NCBI RefSeq assembly: GCF_036884295.1
Contig: NZ_CP145608.1
Coordinates: forward strand, 1 to 64,000
From: Brochothrix thermosphacta DSM 20171 = FSL F6-1036
GTDB lineage: Bacteria > Bacillota > Bacilli > Lactobacillales > Listeriaceae
Reading direction: 5' to 3'
DNA: 64,000 bases
Below are positions 23,247-33,259 of this stretch, piece by piece. The notes beneath the pieces were generated by a model. It worked only from the letters and a program-made list of their open reading frames with translations, was not told where the DNA came from and ran no database searches. The first letter of the stretch is position 1. Every line of letters begins with the position of its first letter. Both the position numbers and the translations under genes were made by a program.

Positions 23247-24809
23247 ATGTTCTTGTTCTCTTAAAACGACGCGCATGATTTTACCAGAGTTTGTCTTAGG
23301 GAGTTCATCTACAAAACTAATTTTACGCGGATACTTGTAGGGTGCGGTAATCTTTTTAGTGAAGTCTTGTAATTCCTTAACTAGCTCATCTGAAGCGGTA
23401 TAGTTTTCTGTTAATACAATGAATGCTTTGACGACAGCGCCGCGTAATTCATGTGGGCTTGCAACAACACCAACTTCTTTTACAGCAGGATGTTTGGTTA
23501 AAGCGTCTTCGACCTCAAAGGGTCCAATTGTATAACCCGAGCTAACGATGATATCATCGTTACGACCTTGGAACCAAAAATAATTATCTTCATCATAAGT
23601 GGCGCGGTCACCGGTTACGAAATAGTCGCCGCGGATAGCTTTAGCTAAACGTTCAGGTTCTTTGTGATAGGTCTTAAATAAGGCGGGATAACTGCGTAAA
23701 ATAGCAATATCACCAACTTCACCTGGTTTTACACGTTGTCCATTATCGTCAATAACGTGTGTGAATTCTGGTAGGAGAGGTTGCCCCATTGAACCTGGAC
23801 GAATTTCTGCATCTTTAAGTGTTCCGATAATCAATGTGCTTTCTGTTTGTCCATAACCATCACGAACTTTGAGCCCAAATTGATCGTTAAATATTTTGAT
23901 GACCTCACGGTTGAGTGGTTCACCTGCTGAAACAGTACTGCGTAAATCAGGTAGTGTGAAGCGTGAGAGCTGCTCAACTTTTGCAATTAAGCGGTATTCT
24001 GTTGGTGTACAGCATAACACGTTAATATGATGCTTTTCTAAAAGAAATAATTGTTTTTCAGCGTTGAAGCGACCTTCGTAAAGGAAACCAGTTGCTCCGC
24101 GTCCTAAAACAGATAAAAAGGGTGTCCAAATCCATTTTTGCCACCCTGGACCAGCAGTCGCCCAAACGATATCGGACTCACGTATGTCTAACCAGCGTTC
24201 AGAAGCAGTACGTAGATGGGCAAAACCCCAGCCGTGAACATGAACAACACCTTTGGGATTGCCAGTGGTTCCTGAAGTGAAACCAATCAATGCAGGATCG
24301 TTACTTTTGGTAACAATATTAGTAAAGTTACTATTTTCATTCGCACTTAGTAAGTCGAAATTTTCCCAGTTAGTGAGTTTTTCACCCACACTTATTTTGA
24401 GCGTTAACTCAGGACAATCGGCAGCTGCTTTGGACACTTCCTCGTGGTAATCATGATGAGAAATGACACCTTTAATGTCAGCGAGTTCAAAACGTAACTT
24501 CAAATCTTTTGCTTTTAACATTTCTGAACCTGGGCTAATAACAGCGCCAACTTTCCAAAGAGCGATATAAGCGATATACGTTTCAATTGAACGATGCATC
24601 ATTACGAGAAACCCATCACCTTTTTTTACGCCTTTTTTAACCAAAGCGTTTGCAAGTTGATTCGCTTTATTGAGCAATGAACGATAGCTGATTTTTGTGA
24701 CATCGCCATTGTCTTTCTCCAAAATAAGCGCTGTTTTATCTGAGTTGTATTTTTCAATGTCATCGACAATATTGTAATTGTCAGGTGCAAGTAAATCATT
24801 TAATTCCAT
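23244..24809 (-). CDS. Acyl-CoA synthetase (AMP-forming, medium-chain/acetyl type)
   Basis: An adenylate-forming enzyme activating a carboxylic acid to its CoA thioester. The 521-residue length and motifs fit the ACSM/acetate-CoA ligase branch of the ANL superfamily: P-loop GFTSGTTGNPKGVVH, DGYGQTEST (A5), GDRATYDEDNYFWFQGRNDD (A7-A8 region) and PKTNSGKIMR with the catalytic Lys near the C-terminus. The ATG at 24809 follows GAGGGAG on the minus strand. Its stop codon lies inside the last repeat of the array. It is divergent from tadA, an order I recall from Listeria. The acid used cannot be read from the sequence. Confidence 0.9.
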   Translation of the reverse strand: MELNDLLAPDNYNIVDDIEKYNSDKTALILEKDNGDVTKISYRSLLNKANQLANALVKKGVKKGDGFLVMMHRSIETYIAYIALWKVGAVISPGSEMLKAKDLKLRFELADIKGVISHHDYHEEVSKAAADCPELTLKISVGEKLTNWENFDLLSANENSNFTNIVTKSNDPALIGFTSGTTGNPKGVVHVHGWGFAHLRTASERWLDIRESDIVWATAGPGWQKWIWTPFLSVLGRGATGFLYEGRFNAEKQLFLLEKHHINVLCCTPTEYRLIAKVEQLSRFTLPDLRSTVSAGEPLNREVIKIFNDQFGLKVRDGYGQTESTLIIGTLKDAEIRPGSMGQPLLPEFTHVIDDNGQRVKPGEVGDIAILRSYPALFKTYHKEPERLAKAIRGDYFVTGDRATYDEDNYFWFQGRNDDIIVSSGYTIGPFEVEDALTKHPAVKEVGVVASPHELRGAVVKAFIVLTENYTASDELVKELQDFTKKITAPYKYPRKISFVDELPKTNSGKIMRVVLREQEH

Positions 24810-24830
24810 TTTTTAACACTCCCTCTTAGT

Positions 24831-24850
24831 ACCTGATACTAATGACAGGT
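24831..24850. promoter_or_regulatory. Candidate operator before the acyl-CoA synthetase gene
   Basis: Inverted repeat ACCTG-N10-CAGGT just upstream of the start codon on the minus strand. It lies next to a promoter-like TTGACT-N17-TAACCT read leftward (24848-24876). A repressor site here would block transcription. Confidence 0.35.
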
Positions 24851-24944
24851 TATCATTTTCTGACAATTGAGTCAACAGTTGAATCTCGAGAAATTTTAAG
24901 TAATATATGATAAATTAGAACAGAGACGTAAAAAGGAGTTAATT

Positions 24945-25445
24945 ATGACGACAAAAGAAGAGTATATGCAGATGGCATTGGAAGAATCAAAAAAAGCAGA
25001 AGCAATCGGAGAGGTGCCTATTGGTGCTATTGTTGTTTTTGAAGATAAAGTTGTTGGACGTGGGCATAACTTGCGTGAAACGAGTCAAGAAGCAACGAGC
25101 CATGCTGAAATTTTGGCTATTCAAATGGCGTGCCGTGAGATTGGCTCATGGCGTTTGGAAGAATGCGATATTTATGTCACATTAGAACCTTGTCCAATGT
25201 GCAGTGGTGCTTTAATTCTTTCGCGTATGCGTAAAGTTTATTATGGTGCAGCTGATGAAAAAGCAGGTGTTGCAGGAACTTTAATGAACCTACTAACGGA
25301 TGAACGTTTTAATCATCAATGTGAGGTGGAGTCAGGCGTGTTGGAAGAAGAATGTGGTCAAATATTAACGAACTTCTTTAGAGGGATCAGAGCACGACAA
25401 AAAGAAGCAAAACGGTTACGTCGCTTAGCTGCTGAAAAAGAATAA
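24945..25445 (+). CDS. tadA: tRNA-specific adenosine deaminase
   Basis: Converts the wobble adenosine-34 of tRNA-Arg(ACG) to inosine. The 166-residue protein has the zinc deaminase motifs SHAEILAI (His ligand and catalytic Glu) and PCPMCSGA (two Cys ligands). The ATG follows AAAAGGAG. It is divergent from the acyl-CoA synthetase and convergent with guaC, with which it shares a terminator. Confidence 0.96.
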   Translation: MTTKEEYMQMALEESKKAEAIGEVPIGAIVVFEDKVVGRGHNLRETSQEATSHAEILAIQMACREIGSWRLEECDIYVTLEPCPMCSGALILSRMRKVYYGAADEKAGVAGTLMNLLTDERFNHQCEVESGVLEEECGQILTNFFRGIRARQKEAKRLRRLAAEKE

Positions 25446-25474
25446 AAAAAACTCCATTTCTGGAGTTTTTTTAT
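25445..25474. terminator. Bidirectional terminator between tadA and guaC
   Basis: Stem of about 12 bp (A-tract plus ACTCCA, 25445-25456; TGGAGT plus T-tract, 25461-25472) with loop TTTC, flanked by A's and T's so that it can serve both convergent genes. Confidence 0.9.
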
Positions 25475-25483
25475 TGGTTTAAT

Positions 25484-26458
25484 TTAATCACCGTTGAAGA
25501 TTGAATTTTTCACAACGACATAATCGACGTTACGGATAGCATCTAATTTTTTCCCACCAGAGTAAGAAATTGCTGATTGTAAATCTTGTTGCATCTCAAC
25601 AAGGGTATCATTTAGACTCCCTTTATTTTCAACATGCATTTTTTTACCTTCAACGTTTTTCTTTTCACCTTTTTGGAATTCAGAAGCGGATCCGAAGTAT
25701 TCTTTATAGAACTTACCTGCGATTTCAATCGTTGTACCTGGTGATTCTTCATGACCAGCAAATAAAGAACCGATCATTACCATCGATGCACCGAAGCGAA
25801 CAGATTTAGCGATATCACCGTTTGTACGGATACCACCATCGGCAATAATTGGTTTAGAAGCAGCTTTGGCACACCAGCGTAATGCTGCTAATTGCCAACC
25901 ACCAGTTCCGAAACCAGTTTTAATCTTAGTAATACAAACTTTACCTGGTCCAATACCAACTTTTGTTGCATCAGCTCCTGCATTTTCTAGTTCACGAACA
26001 GCTTCAGGTGTTCCGACGTTTCCAGCAATAACAAAACTATCAGGTAAATGTTTTTTTAGATGTTTAATCATATTGATAACAGCGTTTGAGTGGCCGTGGG
26101 CAATATCGATTGTGATGTACTCTGGTACGAGATTTTGAGCTGCAAGCTCTTCGACAAATGGGTATTCTTCTTCTTTTACACCAATGCTGATTGATGCTAT
26201 AAGTGATTTTTCATGCATTTGAGCAATGAAGTCTGCGCGTTTTTGCGGTTCAAAACGATGCATTATATAGAAGTAACCGTCTTTAGCTAATTTTTCGGCG
26301 ATTGTTTCATCAATGATTGTTTGCATATTTGCAGGGACAACCGGTAGTTTAAATGTGTGTTTTCCTAAAGTAACAGATGTATCACACTCTGCGCGACTAT
26401 CTACGATGCATTTTGCGGGTATTAGCTGAATATCTTCATAATCAAATACGTTGTCCAT
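25484..26458 (-). CDS. guaC: GMP reductase
   Basis: Reduces GMP to IMP with NADPH and ammonia release, returning guanine nucleotides to the purine pool. The 324-residue enzyme is an IMPDH-like barrel without CBS domains and has the catalytic loop [18 protein letters not shown]. The longer length and sequence fit the GuaC2 type found in Firmicutes. The ATG at 26458 lies eight bases after AGGAG; an in-frame GTG three codons upstream overlaps that site. It acts opposite to GuaB (15639-17114). It has its own promoter. Confidence 0.94.
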   Translation of the reverse strand: MDNVFDYEDIQLIPAKCIVDSRAECDTSVTLGKHTFKLPVVPANMQTIIDETIAEKLAKDGYFYIMHRFEPQKRADFIAQMHEKSLIASISIGVKEEEYPFVEELAAQNLVPEYITIDIAHGHSNAVINMIKHLKKHLPDSFVIAGNVGTPEAVRELENAGADATKVGIGPGKVCITKIKTGFGTGGWQLAALRWCAKAASKPIIADGGIRTNGDIAKSVRFGASMVMIGSLFAGHEESPGTTIEIAGKFYKEYFGSASEFQKGEKKNVEGKKMHVENKGSLNDTLVEMQQDLQSAISYSGGKKLDAIRNVDYVVVKNSIFNGD

Positions 26459-26519
26459 AATATACACTCCTAAATACGAATGAAATTTAATCCGTAATAA
26501 TAATTGTTCGTCCTTTAGT

Positions 26520-26548
26520 AATTTACACTATTTTGAGATAATTGTCAA
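26520..26548 (-). promoter_or_regulatory. guaC promoter
   Basis: Read on the minus strand: TTGACA (26548-26543), a 17-bp spacer and TAAATT (26525-26520), a good SigA promoter about 60 bases before guaC. Confidence 0.7.
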
Positions 26549-26846
26549 AGATAGAAATTTATGAATAATCAATCATAAATTACCGGTTATTAATAGTTGG
26601 AAAAGGGAATTATAAAAAGGCCTCAACAAGTCATATTTTAGCTAAAAAAAACATTTTTTTGATGTTTTGCACAGTTATTAAGTAAATTGTGTCGGTTAGA
26701 CAAGAAATAGATGTTATTTAGATGCAATTCGTTCACAAATATAGGTCTAAAGTCTTATCCTAAATGAAGTGATATGTTCTATTGTTGAGGTATGGCATTT
26801 TAGTATGTATTTATATATGAAATTTAATAGGTTCGGAGGAGAAAAA
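26549..26846. other. guaC-cydA divergent spacer
   Basis: Almost 300 bases without a gene. It is AT-rich and contains scattered half-sites such as TTGCACA (near 26666), TTGTGT (26687) and TTCACAA (near 26731), resembling halves of the Rex site TTGTGAA-N4-TTCACAA. No complete site is present. The cydA promoter was not identified with confidence. The ribosome binding site CGGAGGAG precedes cydA. Confidence 0.4.
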
Positions 26847-28265
26847 ATGGATCAGTTACTATTAGCACGTTTTCAATTTGCATCAACTACAATCTTTCAC
26901 TTTCTATTTGTTCCATTAAGTATTGGTCTTGTATTCATGGTTGCATTGATGGAAACATTACACGTATTTAAGAAAAAACCAGTCTATCGTAAAATGGCGA
27001 TATTCTGGGGGCATTTATTCTTGCTCAATTTTGCTGTGGGTGTTGTTACCGGTATTATACAAGAGTTCCAGTTTGGGATGAACTGGTCTGATTACTCTCG
27101 TTTTGTAGGGGATGTTTTTGGTGCGCCTTTAGCGATTGAAGCACTCTTAGCATTCTTTATGGAATCAACATTTATTGGTATTTGGATCTTTGGACGTGAT
27201 CGTTTATCACCTAAAGTTCATTTGATGAGTATTTGGTTAGTGGCACTTGGAACTATTTTATCAGCTTTCTGGATTTTAGCAGCCAACTCGTTCATGCAAG
27301 AACCTGTAGGTTTCCAAATGGTTAATGGTCGTGCAGAAATGAATGATTTTGCCGCGTTATTAACAAATCCGCAATTGATGGTGGAATTTCCACACGTTAT
27401 TTTCGGTGCGCTTTGTACAGGTGCTTTCTTTATCGCAGGTGTCAGTGGTTTCCAAATGGCGAAAAAACGACACATGGAATTCTATAAACCATCATTACGT
27501 ATTGCTTTGATTGTTGCATTGGTAGGAGCACTTGGTGTTGCATTTAGTGGGCATTGGCAAGGTCAGCACCTTGTAAAAACACAACCAATGAAAATGGCTG
27601 CAGCTGAAGGGTTATGGGAAGATTCGGCTGACCCAGCAGCGTGGTCATTGATTGCTAATATTAATGTTAAGGAACAAAAAAATGATTTTGATCTTGAAAT
27701 ACCTTATGCGCTAAGTTATCTTTCGTATTCGAAGTTTAGCGGTAGCGTCGAGGGAATGAAAACATTGCAAGCGAAGTATGAAAAGAAATATGCAAGTGTG
27801 GCAGGTGAGAATATGAACTATATTCCGCCAGTTAAAACAACATATTGGAGTTTCAGAGGGATGGTATTTTCAGGCATGGCAATGTTATTTATGGCTGCGC
27901 TTGGTTTATTCCTAGACTGGAGACGTAAGTTAGAAAGCAGCACGCTTTATTTGAAATTATTAGCGCCTGTGATTGCATTACCATTCTTAGCGAATTCATT
28001 CGGCTGGGTAATGACAGAGATTGGTCGTCAGCCGTGGGTTGTATTTGGCTATCAAACAACTGCGAATGCGGTATCACCTAACGTTTCTGCAGGAAGTATT
28101 TTATTCTCAACGATTCTCTTTATTGCTATTTTTGCTATTTTGGCGGCAGTTCTTGTCTTCTTGATGGTGAAAACAATTAAAGCAGGACCTTATCATGATG
28201 AAGAGCATCAAGATAAAGAAACAGTAGATCCATTTGAAGAAGGAGGTTACAAACATGAGTCTTAA
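26847..28265 (+). CDS. cydA: Cytochrome bd quinol oxidase subunit I
   Basis: Carries hemes b558, b595 and d and the quinol site of the high-affinity bd oxidase. The 472 residues and about nine membrane helices fit the family, with the heme-d ligand region near the N-terminus (FQFASTTIFHFLFVPLSIGL). The motif GHWQGQHLVKTQPMKMAAAEG is characteristic. The Q-loop is short, as in Firmicutes. The start is ATG 26847, right after CGGAGGAG. It heads the cydABDC operon and overlaps cydB by 11 bases. Confidence 0.97.
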   Translation: MDQLLLARFQFASTTIFHFLFVPLSIGLVFMVALMETLHVFKKKPVYRKMAIFWGHLFLLNFAVGVVTGIIQEFQFGMNWSDYSRFVGDVFGAPLAIEALLAFFMESTFIGIWIFGRDRLSPKVHLMSIWLVALGTILSAFWILAANSFMQEPVGFQMVNGRAEMNDFAALLTNPQLMVEFPHVIFGALCTGAFFIAGVSGFQMAKKRHMEFYKPSLRIALIVALVGALGVAFSGHWQGQHLVKTQPMKMAAAEGLWEDSADPAAWSLIANINVKEQKNDFDLEIPYALSYLSYSKFSGSVEGMKTLQAKYEKKYASVAGENMNYIPPVKTTYWSFRGMVFSGMAMLFMAALGLFLDWRRKLESSTLYLKLLAPVIALPFLANSFGWVMTEIGRQPWVVFGYQTTANAVSPNVSAGSILFSTILFIAIFAILAAVLVFLMVKTIKAGPYHDEEHQDKETVDPFEEGGYKHES

Positions 28266-29268
28266 TGAATTTTGGTTCCTCTTAGTTGCTGTGCTGTTTA
28301 TCGGATTCTTCTTCCTTGAAGGATTTGATTTTGGTGTGGGTATGAGTATGCGTTTTTTAGCAAAGGATGAAAAAGAGCGTACAATGCTTGTTTCAACAAT
28401 TGGACCTTTCTGGGATGCCAATGAAGTTTGGTTGATTACTGCTGGGGGCGCACTGTTTGCGGCTTTCCCGAACTGGTATGCGACAATGTTCAGTGGTTAC
28501 TATCTACCGCTATTTGCCGTTTTAATGTTGCTGATTGGTCGAGGTGTATCCTTTGAGTTCCGTCGTAAGCACGATCATCCAAAATGGACACCGACATGGG
28601 ACTGGGTCATCTTCATTTCAAGTACACTTATTCCACTGTTGTTCGGTGTTTTGTTTACAAGTATGTTAAAAGGTATGCCGATTGATGCAGAAATGAACAT
28701 GTATGCTGGCTTTACAGATTATATTAATGTTTACTCTGTTTGGGGCGGTATCACTTTAATGTTGTTATGCTTCTATCATGGTTTGTTATACATTACATTG
28801 CGTGTTGACCACAGCATGCGTGAACGTGCGCGTAACTTAGCTGTGAAAGTAGGTTTAGGTGTATTGGTTTCGCTCGTAGTCTTTGTACTTCTTTCAATGA
28901 AATACACTGATATTTTTAGCCATAACCTTGTAGGCGTATTGATTACAATTGGATTTATTGTTGTGAGTTATGCCTTATCGTTATTATTCACACTTAAAGG
29001 TTCTGAAAAATTATCATTTACTTTCTCTGGTCTCGGTATTGCCGGAACAATTTCACTGATTTTTGTTTCATTGTTCCCACGTGTAATGGTCAGCAGTTTA
29101 GGTGAAGCATTTAACTTAACAATTTCCAATGCATCAAGTGGTAACTATTCGTTAAAAGTAATGACAATTGTAGCTATTACATTGTTGCCATTCGTTCTTG
29201 GTTACACAATTTGGAGTTATTACGTTTTCCGCAAACGTATCACTCAAGAAGATGAACACATTTATTAA
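28255..29268 (+). CDS. cydB: Cytochrome bd quinol oxidase subunit II
   Basis: The second subunit of the bd oxidase stabilises the heme-binding subunit I. The 337-residue protein has about eight membrane helices and the N-terminal signature FFLEGFDFGVGM, and GPFWDANEVWLITAGGALFAAFP. The start ATG 28255 follows AAGGAGGT inside the end of cydA. Its stop overlaps the next gene by one base (TAATG). Confidence 0.97.
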   Translation: MSLNEFWFLLVAVLFIGFFFLEGFDFGVGMSMRFLAKDEKERTMLVSTIGPFWDANEVWLITAGGALFAAFPNWYATMFSGYYLPLFAVLMLLIGRGVSFEFRRKHDHPKWTPTWDWVIFISSTLIPLLFGVLFTSMLKGMPIDAEMNMYAGFTDYINVYSVWGGITLMLLCFYHGLLYITLRVDHSMRERARNLAVKVGLGVLVSLVVFVLLSMKYTDIFSHNLVGVLITIGFIVVSYALSLLFTLKGSEKLSFTFSGLGIAGTISLIFVSLFPRVMVSSLGEAFNLTISNASSGNYSLKVMTIVAITLLPFVLGYTIWSYYVFRKRITQEDEHIY

Positions 29269-30980
29269 TGGATAAAAGTCTTTTTAAATATAAAGGCTTC
29301 AAAATAGTGATGGTAGCCTTGATGATCTTGTCGATTATTCAAGGTTTTTCCATTATTATGCAGGCGATTTACTTAGCAGGTTCCTTAAGCGATTTGTTTG
29401 CGGGACATTCATTTCAAGAAGTGAGAGGACAGTTGCTAGGATTTCTGATAATGATCGCTGTACGTTATTTGATAACAGCTGTCAAAAGCCGCATTGCTTA
29501 TCTTTTTGCTGCTAAGACAGGGACCGCTTATCGTGAAGCTGTCATTGAAAAGTTATTTCAATTAGGCTCAGGTTTTTTAAGTCAGATGGGGAGTGGGCAG
29601 ACTGTTACGCTGATGATGGAGGGGGTTGCCAAGTTCCGTCGTTATTTAGAGTTGTTTATCCCTAAATTTTCCAGTATGGCAGTTATTCCGTTGATGATTG
29701 GTATTTACATGCTGTTTGTTGATTTGAAATCAGCGATTGTTTTAGGCGTGACGTTTGTTATTTTAATTTGTTTTATGATTTTGTTAGGTTGGGCTGCACA
29801 AAAAAATGCGGATGCCAAATGGGAATCGTATGAAAAATTAAGCAACCACTTCGTAGATTCTTTAAGAGGAATTGAAACATTACGTTATCTGGGGATTAGC
29901 CGTCGACATGAAAAACAAATAGCCTTTGTGAGTGAAAACTATCGTAAGTCAACGATGTCAACTCTACGGGTGGCATTCTTATCTTCATTTGCTCTAGATT
30001 TTTTCACGATGTTAGGTGTTGCAACAATTGCTGTCTTTTTAGGTGTGCAGCTAATTGATGGCACAATGATGCTTTACCCTGCGTTACTCTCATTGATTTT
30101 AGCGCCAGAATTCTTTTTGCCTGTGCGTGAAATTGGAACGGATTTCCACGCCTCACTCGATGGTCAGGAGGCTGGTAAAGCATTACAAGAAGTGTTGGAT
30201 ATACCTGTTTCACATGAAACAAGTTCAACTATAAAAGAATGGTCAACAGACAGTGAGTTAATACTTAACGGTGTTGTAATTAAAGGTGAAGAAGAGCGTG
30301 AAAGATTACGTATTGATAAAAAAATAGAGCTTTCTGGAGTGTGCAACATCGGTGTTATAGGTGCTAGTGGTTCAGGAAAGTCGACATTTGTTAGTTTATT
30401 AGGCGGTTTTTTAGAAGCGCAAGCAGGTGATATACAGGTGAATAAACAAGATATAAGTAGTTTGGCACAAACTGCTTGGCGAGAACAAGTGACATTTATA
30501 CCACAACATCCGTATATCTTTAATTTATCGTTGCGTGAAAACATTCGTTTTTATCGTCCGACAGCCACTGAAGCTGAAGTTATTGAAGCGGCAGAACGTG
30601 CAGGTTTAAATGACTTGATTGATAGTCTAGAGTTTGGTCTTGATGCTTTCGTTGGTGAAAGTGGTCGTCAAATGAGTGGTGGTCAAGAACAACGTGTAGC
30701 ACTTGCACGTGCTTATATCGAGGAACGTCCGGTGATGTTACTTGATGAGCCGACAGCGCATTTAGATATCGAAACAGAATCAGAGTTAAAAGAGACGATG
30801 CTGCCATTGTTTGAAAATAAGCTGGTGGTATTAGCAACACATAGGTTACATTGGATGAATGAAATGGATTGGGTTATCGTCCTTGATAAAGGGCAAGTGG
30901 TTGAGCAAGGTCTTCCTCATGAATTATTTGCTAAAAAAGGGACGTACTATCAGTTGGTACAAGCCCAGTTAGGAGCATAA
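29268..30980 (+). CDS. cydD: Thiol reductant ABC exporter subunit CydD
   Basis: With CydC this forms a heterodimeric ABC exporter of cysteine and glutathione needed to assemble cytochrome bd. The 570-residue protein has an N-terminal six-helix membrane domain (1-300), Walker A GASGSGKST, signature MSGGQEQR, Walker B VMLLDEPTAHLD and the H-loop ATHRL. The start overlaps the cydB stop by one base. The assignment as CydD rather than CydC is by gene order and similarity from memory. Confidence 0.94.
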   Translation: MDKSLFKYKGFKIVMVALMILSIIQGFSIIMQAIYLAGSLSDLFAGHSFQEVRGQLLGFLIMIAVRYLITAVKSRIAYLFAAKTGTAYREAVIEKLFQLGSGFLSQMGSGQTVTLMMEGVAKFRRYLELFIPKFSSMAVIPLMIGIYMLFVDLKSAIVLGVTFVILICFMILLGWAAQKNADAKWESYEKLSNHFVDSLRGIETLRYLGISRRHEKQIAFVSENYRKSTMSTLRVAFLSSFALDFFTMLGVATIAVFLGVQLIDGTMMLYPALLSLILAPEFFLPVREIGTDFHASLDGQEAGKALQEVLDIPVSHETSSTIKEWSTDSELILNGVVIKGEEERERLRIDKKIELSGVCNIGVIGASGSGKSTFVSLLGGFLEAQAGDIQVNKQDISSLAQTAWREQVTFIPQHPYIFNLSLRENIRFYRPTATEAEVIEAAERAGLNDLIDSLEFGLDAFVGESGRQMSGGQEQRVALARAYIEERPVMLLDEPTAHLDIETESELKETMLPLFENKLVVLATHRLHWMNEMDWVIVLDKGQVVEQGLPHELFAKKGTYYQLVQAQLGA

Positions 30981-30982
30981 AG

Positions 30983-32737
30983 ATGTTACAAGATAGTTGG
31001 ATTCGCCCTTATGTAAAAAAATACCGTCGGATGTTCATCGGAGTGCTAACCTTGGGAACACTGACCTTTATCTTATCGGGAGCGTTAATGTATGTCTCAG
31101 GTTATTTAATTACAAAGTCAGCTACGCAACCCGAATCAATTTTAATGGTGTATGTACCAACAGTTGCCGTACGGGCATTTGGAATAGGACGTTCGGTATC
31201 GCGTTATACTGAACGTCTAACGAGTCATAACTTAATTTTGAAGATTTTAGCAGAAATGCGTAGCCGATTGTATCGCGTGATTGAACCACAAGCATTGTTT
31301 ATTCGCAAACGATTTAAAACAGGTGACATGTTAGGAGCCTTATCGAATGACATTGAACACTTGCAAGATTATTATTTAAAAACACTCTTTCCTGCAGTGG
31401 TATCACTGATAATTTATGCGATTGTGATTGTGGCGATAGGTGCTTGGTCGATTCCATTCGCGATTTTACTAGGTTGCTTAATTGGTTTACTCGTATTTGT
31501 GGGTCCATTGCTTTCGATGTTGTATGTCGGTGCCAAAAACGAACAGTTAAAGGCTGGTCGTGGGCAACTTTACAATAAGTTTGCAGATGCTATTTTAGGG
31601 ATGAGCGATTGGATATTTAGCGGACAGTCACAAGTGTTTGTGAAAAAATATGATTTATTAGAAGAAGAACTATTAGTAATAGAAAATCGTAAAAACCGTT
31701 TTACAGCCTATCGTGATTTTTTAAGTCAGTTAATCATCGGTATTGGTGTGGTTTTGATTATTTGGTGGTCGAATGAGCAAGTTGGTTTAGGTGTCTTTTC
31801 ACCGACGCTTGTCGCTGCCTTTGCCTTAGCGTTGTTATCGCTAGGAGAAGTCTTTATGCCGGTAGCAAGTGCAATAAGTGAACGAACCAGCTATGTGGCC
31901 TCTGTACAACGTCTACATGCAATGGAAGATAACAGCTTACCAAACTGGGAGGCTGAAGGGAAAGAAGCAGAAAAAACGATGATTTTTCCTGAAATGGCGC
32001 CATTAAAAGTTGAACGGTTAGGGTATCAGTATCCTGGCAGTGCAGCGAAGGTAATTAATAATCTAAGTTTAACGATTCAGCCCGGCGAAAAATGGGCGAT
32101 TATTGGTCGTTCTGGCACGGGTAAATCAACATTGTTACAATTACTGCAAGGAGTGCTTCAAGCTGATTCAGGTTTTGTAACATATGGTGATATTAATTTG
32201 GCGACAGTGGGTGTTCATGGGTCAGATTTGATGGGCGTATTAAACCAAAAAGCTTATTTATTTGATACAACCGTCGAAAATAACATTCGAATGGGGAAAA
32301 TGACTGCGAAGTCAGAAGAGATTCGAGCTGTTGCTAAGCAAGTAGGACTTGATGATCTTATTAGTCAGCTGCCTAATGGTTATAAGACGCAAATGCAAGA
32401 GGCTGGTGAGCGTTTTTCTGGTGGCGAGCGCCAACGTATTGCTTTAGCGCGAGTACTCTTACAGGAGACACCAATCGTTATTTTAGATGAACCCACTATC
32501 GGCTTAGATCCAATTACAGAAAAAGAATTGTTAGCTACAATGTTTGAAACATTAAAAAATAAAACAGTTATCTGGGTGACTCATCACTTAATCGGTGTAG
32601 AAAAAATGGACAATATTATCTTTTTAGAAAATGGCTCAATTGAGCTAGAAGGTAAACATAATCAGCTTTTAGCGACAAATGAACGTTATCAAAGATTGTA
32701 TCAATTAGATAAACCATCTTTTGATTTTGAACGTTGA
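30983..32737 (+). CDS. cydC: Thiol reductant ABC exporter subunit CydC
   Basis: This is the partner half-transporter, 584 residues: membrane domain to about residue 320, then Walker A GRSGTGKST, signature FSGGERQR, Walker B IVILDEPTIGLD and H-loop THHLIG. It begins two bases after cydD, so the four cyd genes form one compact operon. No clear terminator separates it from the SRP RNA promoter downstream. Confidence 0.94.
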   Translation: MLQDSWIRPYVKKYRRMFIGVLTLGTLTFILSGALMYVSGYLITKSATQPESILMVYVPTVAVRAFGIGRSVSRYTERLTSHNLILKILAEMRSRLYRVIEPQALFIRKRFKTGDMLGALSNDIEHLQDYYLKTLFPAVVSLIIYAIVIVAIGAWSIPFAILLGCLIGLLVFVGPLLSMLYVGAKNEQLKAGRGQLYNKFADAILGMSDWIFSGQSQVFVKKYDLLEEELLVIENRKNRFTAYRDFLSQLIIGIGVVLIIWWSNEQVGLGVFSPTLVAAFALALLSLGEVFMPVASAISERTSYVASVQRLHAMEDNSLPNWEAEGKEAEKTMIFPEMAPLKVERLGYQYPGSAAKVINNLSLTIQPGEKWAIIGRSGTGKSTLLQLLQGVLQADSGFVTYGDINLATVGVHGSDLMGVLNQKAYLFDTTVENNIRMGKMTAKSEEIRAVAKQVGLDDLISQLPNGYKTQMQEAGERFSGGERQRIALARVLLQETPIVILDEPTIGLDPITEKELLATMFETLKNKTVIWVTHHLIGVEKMDNIIFLENGSIELEGKHNQLLATNERYQRLYQLDKPSFDFER

Positions 32738-32758
32738 GCTATTATTTATAGTTAATAC

Positions 32759-32787
32759 TTGCGCTTTTGTTAAATAATAGGTAAAAT
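32759..32787 (+). promoter_or_regulatory. Promoter of the SRP RNA gene
   Basis: TTGCGC (32759-32764), a 17-bp spacer and TAAAAT (32782-32787). Transcription should start near 32794, at the 5' end of the RNA. Confidence 0.7.
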
Positions 32788-32795
32788 ATGTATAT

Positions 32796-33060
32796 CGTGC
32801 TAGATGGGATGTTAGCGGTATCCTGTAACTCGCAATCCGCTTAGCGAGATTGAATTCCTCTTGGGAGGACGTTAATAGGGATAGCAGCCAGAAGTAAGTG
32901 ATGTTGAGGCTCGGGTCTTACGCAATGAATCTCCATGAACCATGTCAGGTCCGGAAGGAAGCAGCATTAAGTGGATCAATTCATGTGCCGTGGGGTAGCC
33001 TGAGTGGAGTTAACTGCTTGTGTAACGTGTTTTTATTGCGTTCGATGAGAGGTGCACGAC
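32796..33060 (+). ncRNA. ffs: Signal recognition particle RNA, large Bacillus type
   Basis: The RNA scaffold of the signal recognition particle. The helix 8 core GTCAGGTCCGGAAGGAAGCA (Ffh-binding loop with GGAA) is at about 32944-32963. Outer segments matching the Alu domain of B. subtilis scRNA are present, including GTGCTAG at the start and GTGCACG at the end; CGTGC and GCACG pair the two ends. The length of about 265 bases fits the long Firmicutes form. The ends are estimated from this pairing. A promoter lies upstream and a terminator 35 bases downstream. Confidence 0.95.
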
Positions 33061-33094
33061 TTATTATAAAAGTTGATGAACCATCATAATATAA

Positions 33095-33134
33095 AAAAAG
33101 GCTCTGACAGCAATTTGCTGTCAGAGCCTTTTTA
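33095..33134 (+). terminator. SRP RNA terminator
   Basis: Perfect 18-bp stem: arms 33095-33112 and 33116-33133, with loop ATT and a T-rich end. Confidence 0.92.
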
Positions 33135-33259
33135 GACTGTAAAGAAATTACGCCATCTATATTCAGAGCTAGGTCTCAAGGCATTTTCCAAAACGATTAT
33201 ACAGAGAATTATTTTATTGAGTTTTCAAAAGGCGTTTAATAGTATTATTTCCGAGGGAA

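Noticed and set aside
26660-26740. Possible Rex (redox) operator upstream of cydA
   Set aside because: Only half-sites (TTGCACA, TTGTGT, TTCACAA) are seen; no TTGTGAA-N4-TTCACAA arrangement.
32898-33089. Open frame within the SRP RNA
   Set aside because: The region is fully explained by the RNA gene, and no ribosome binding site precedes it.
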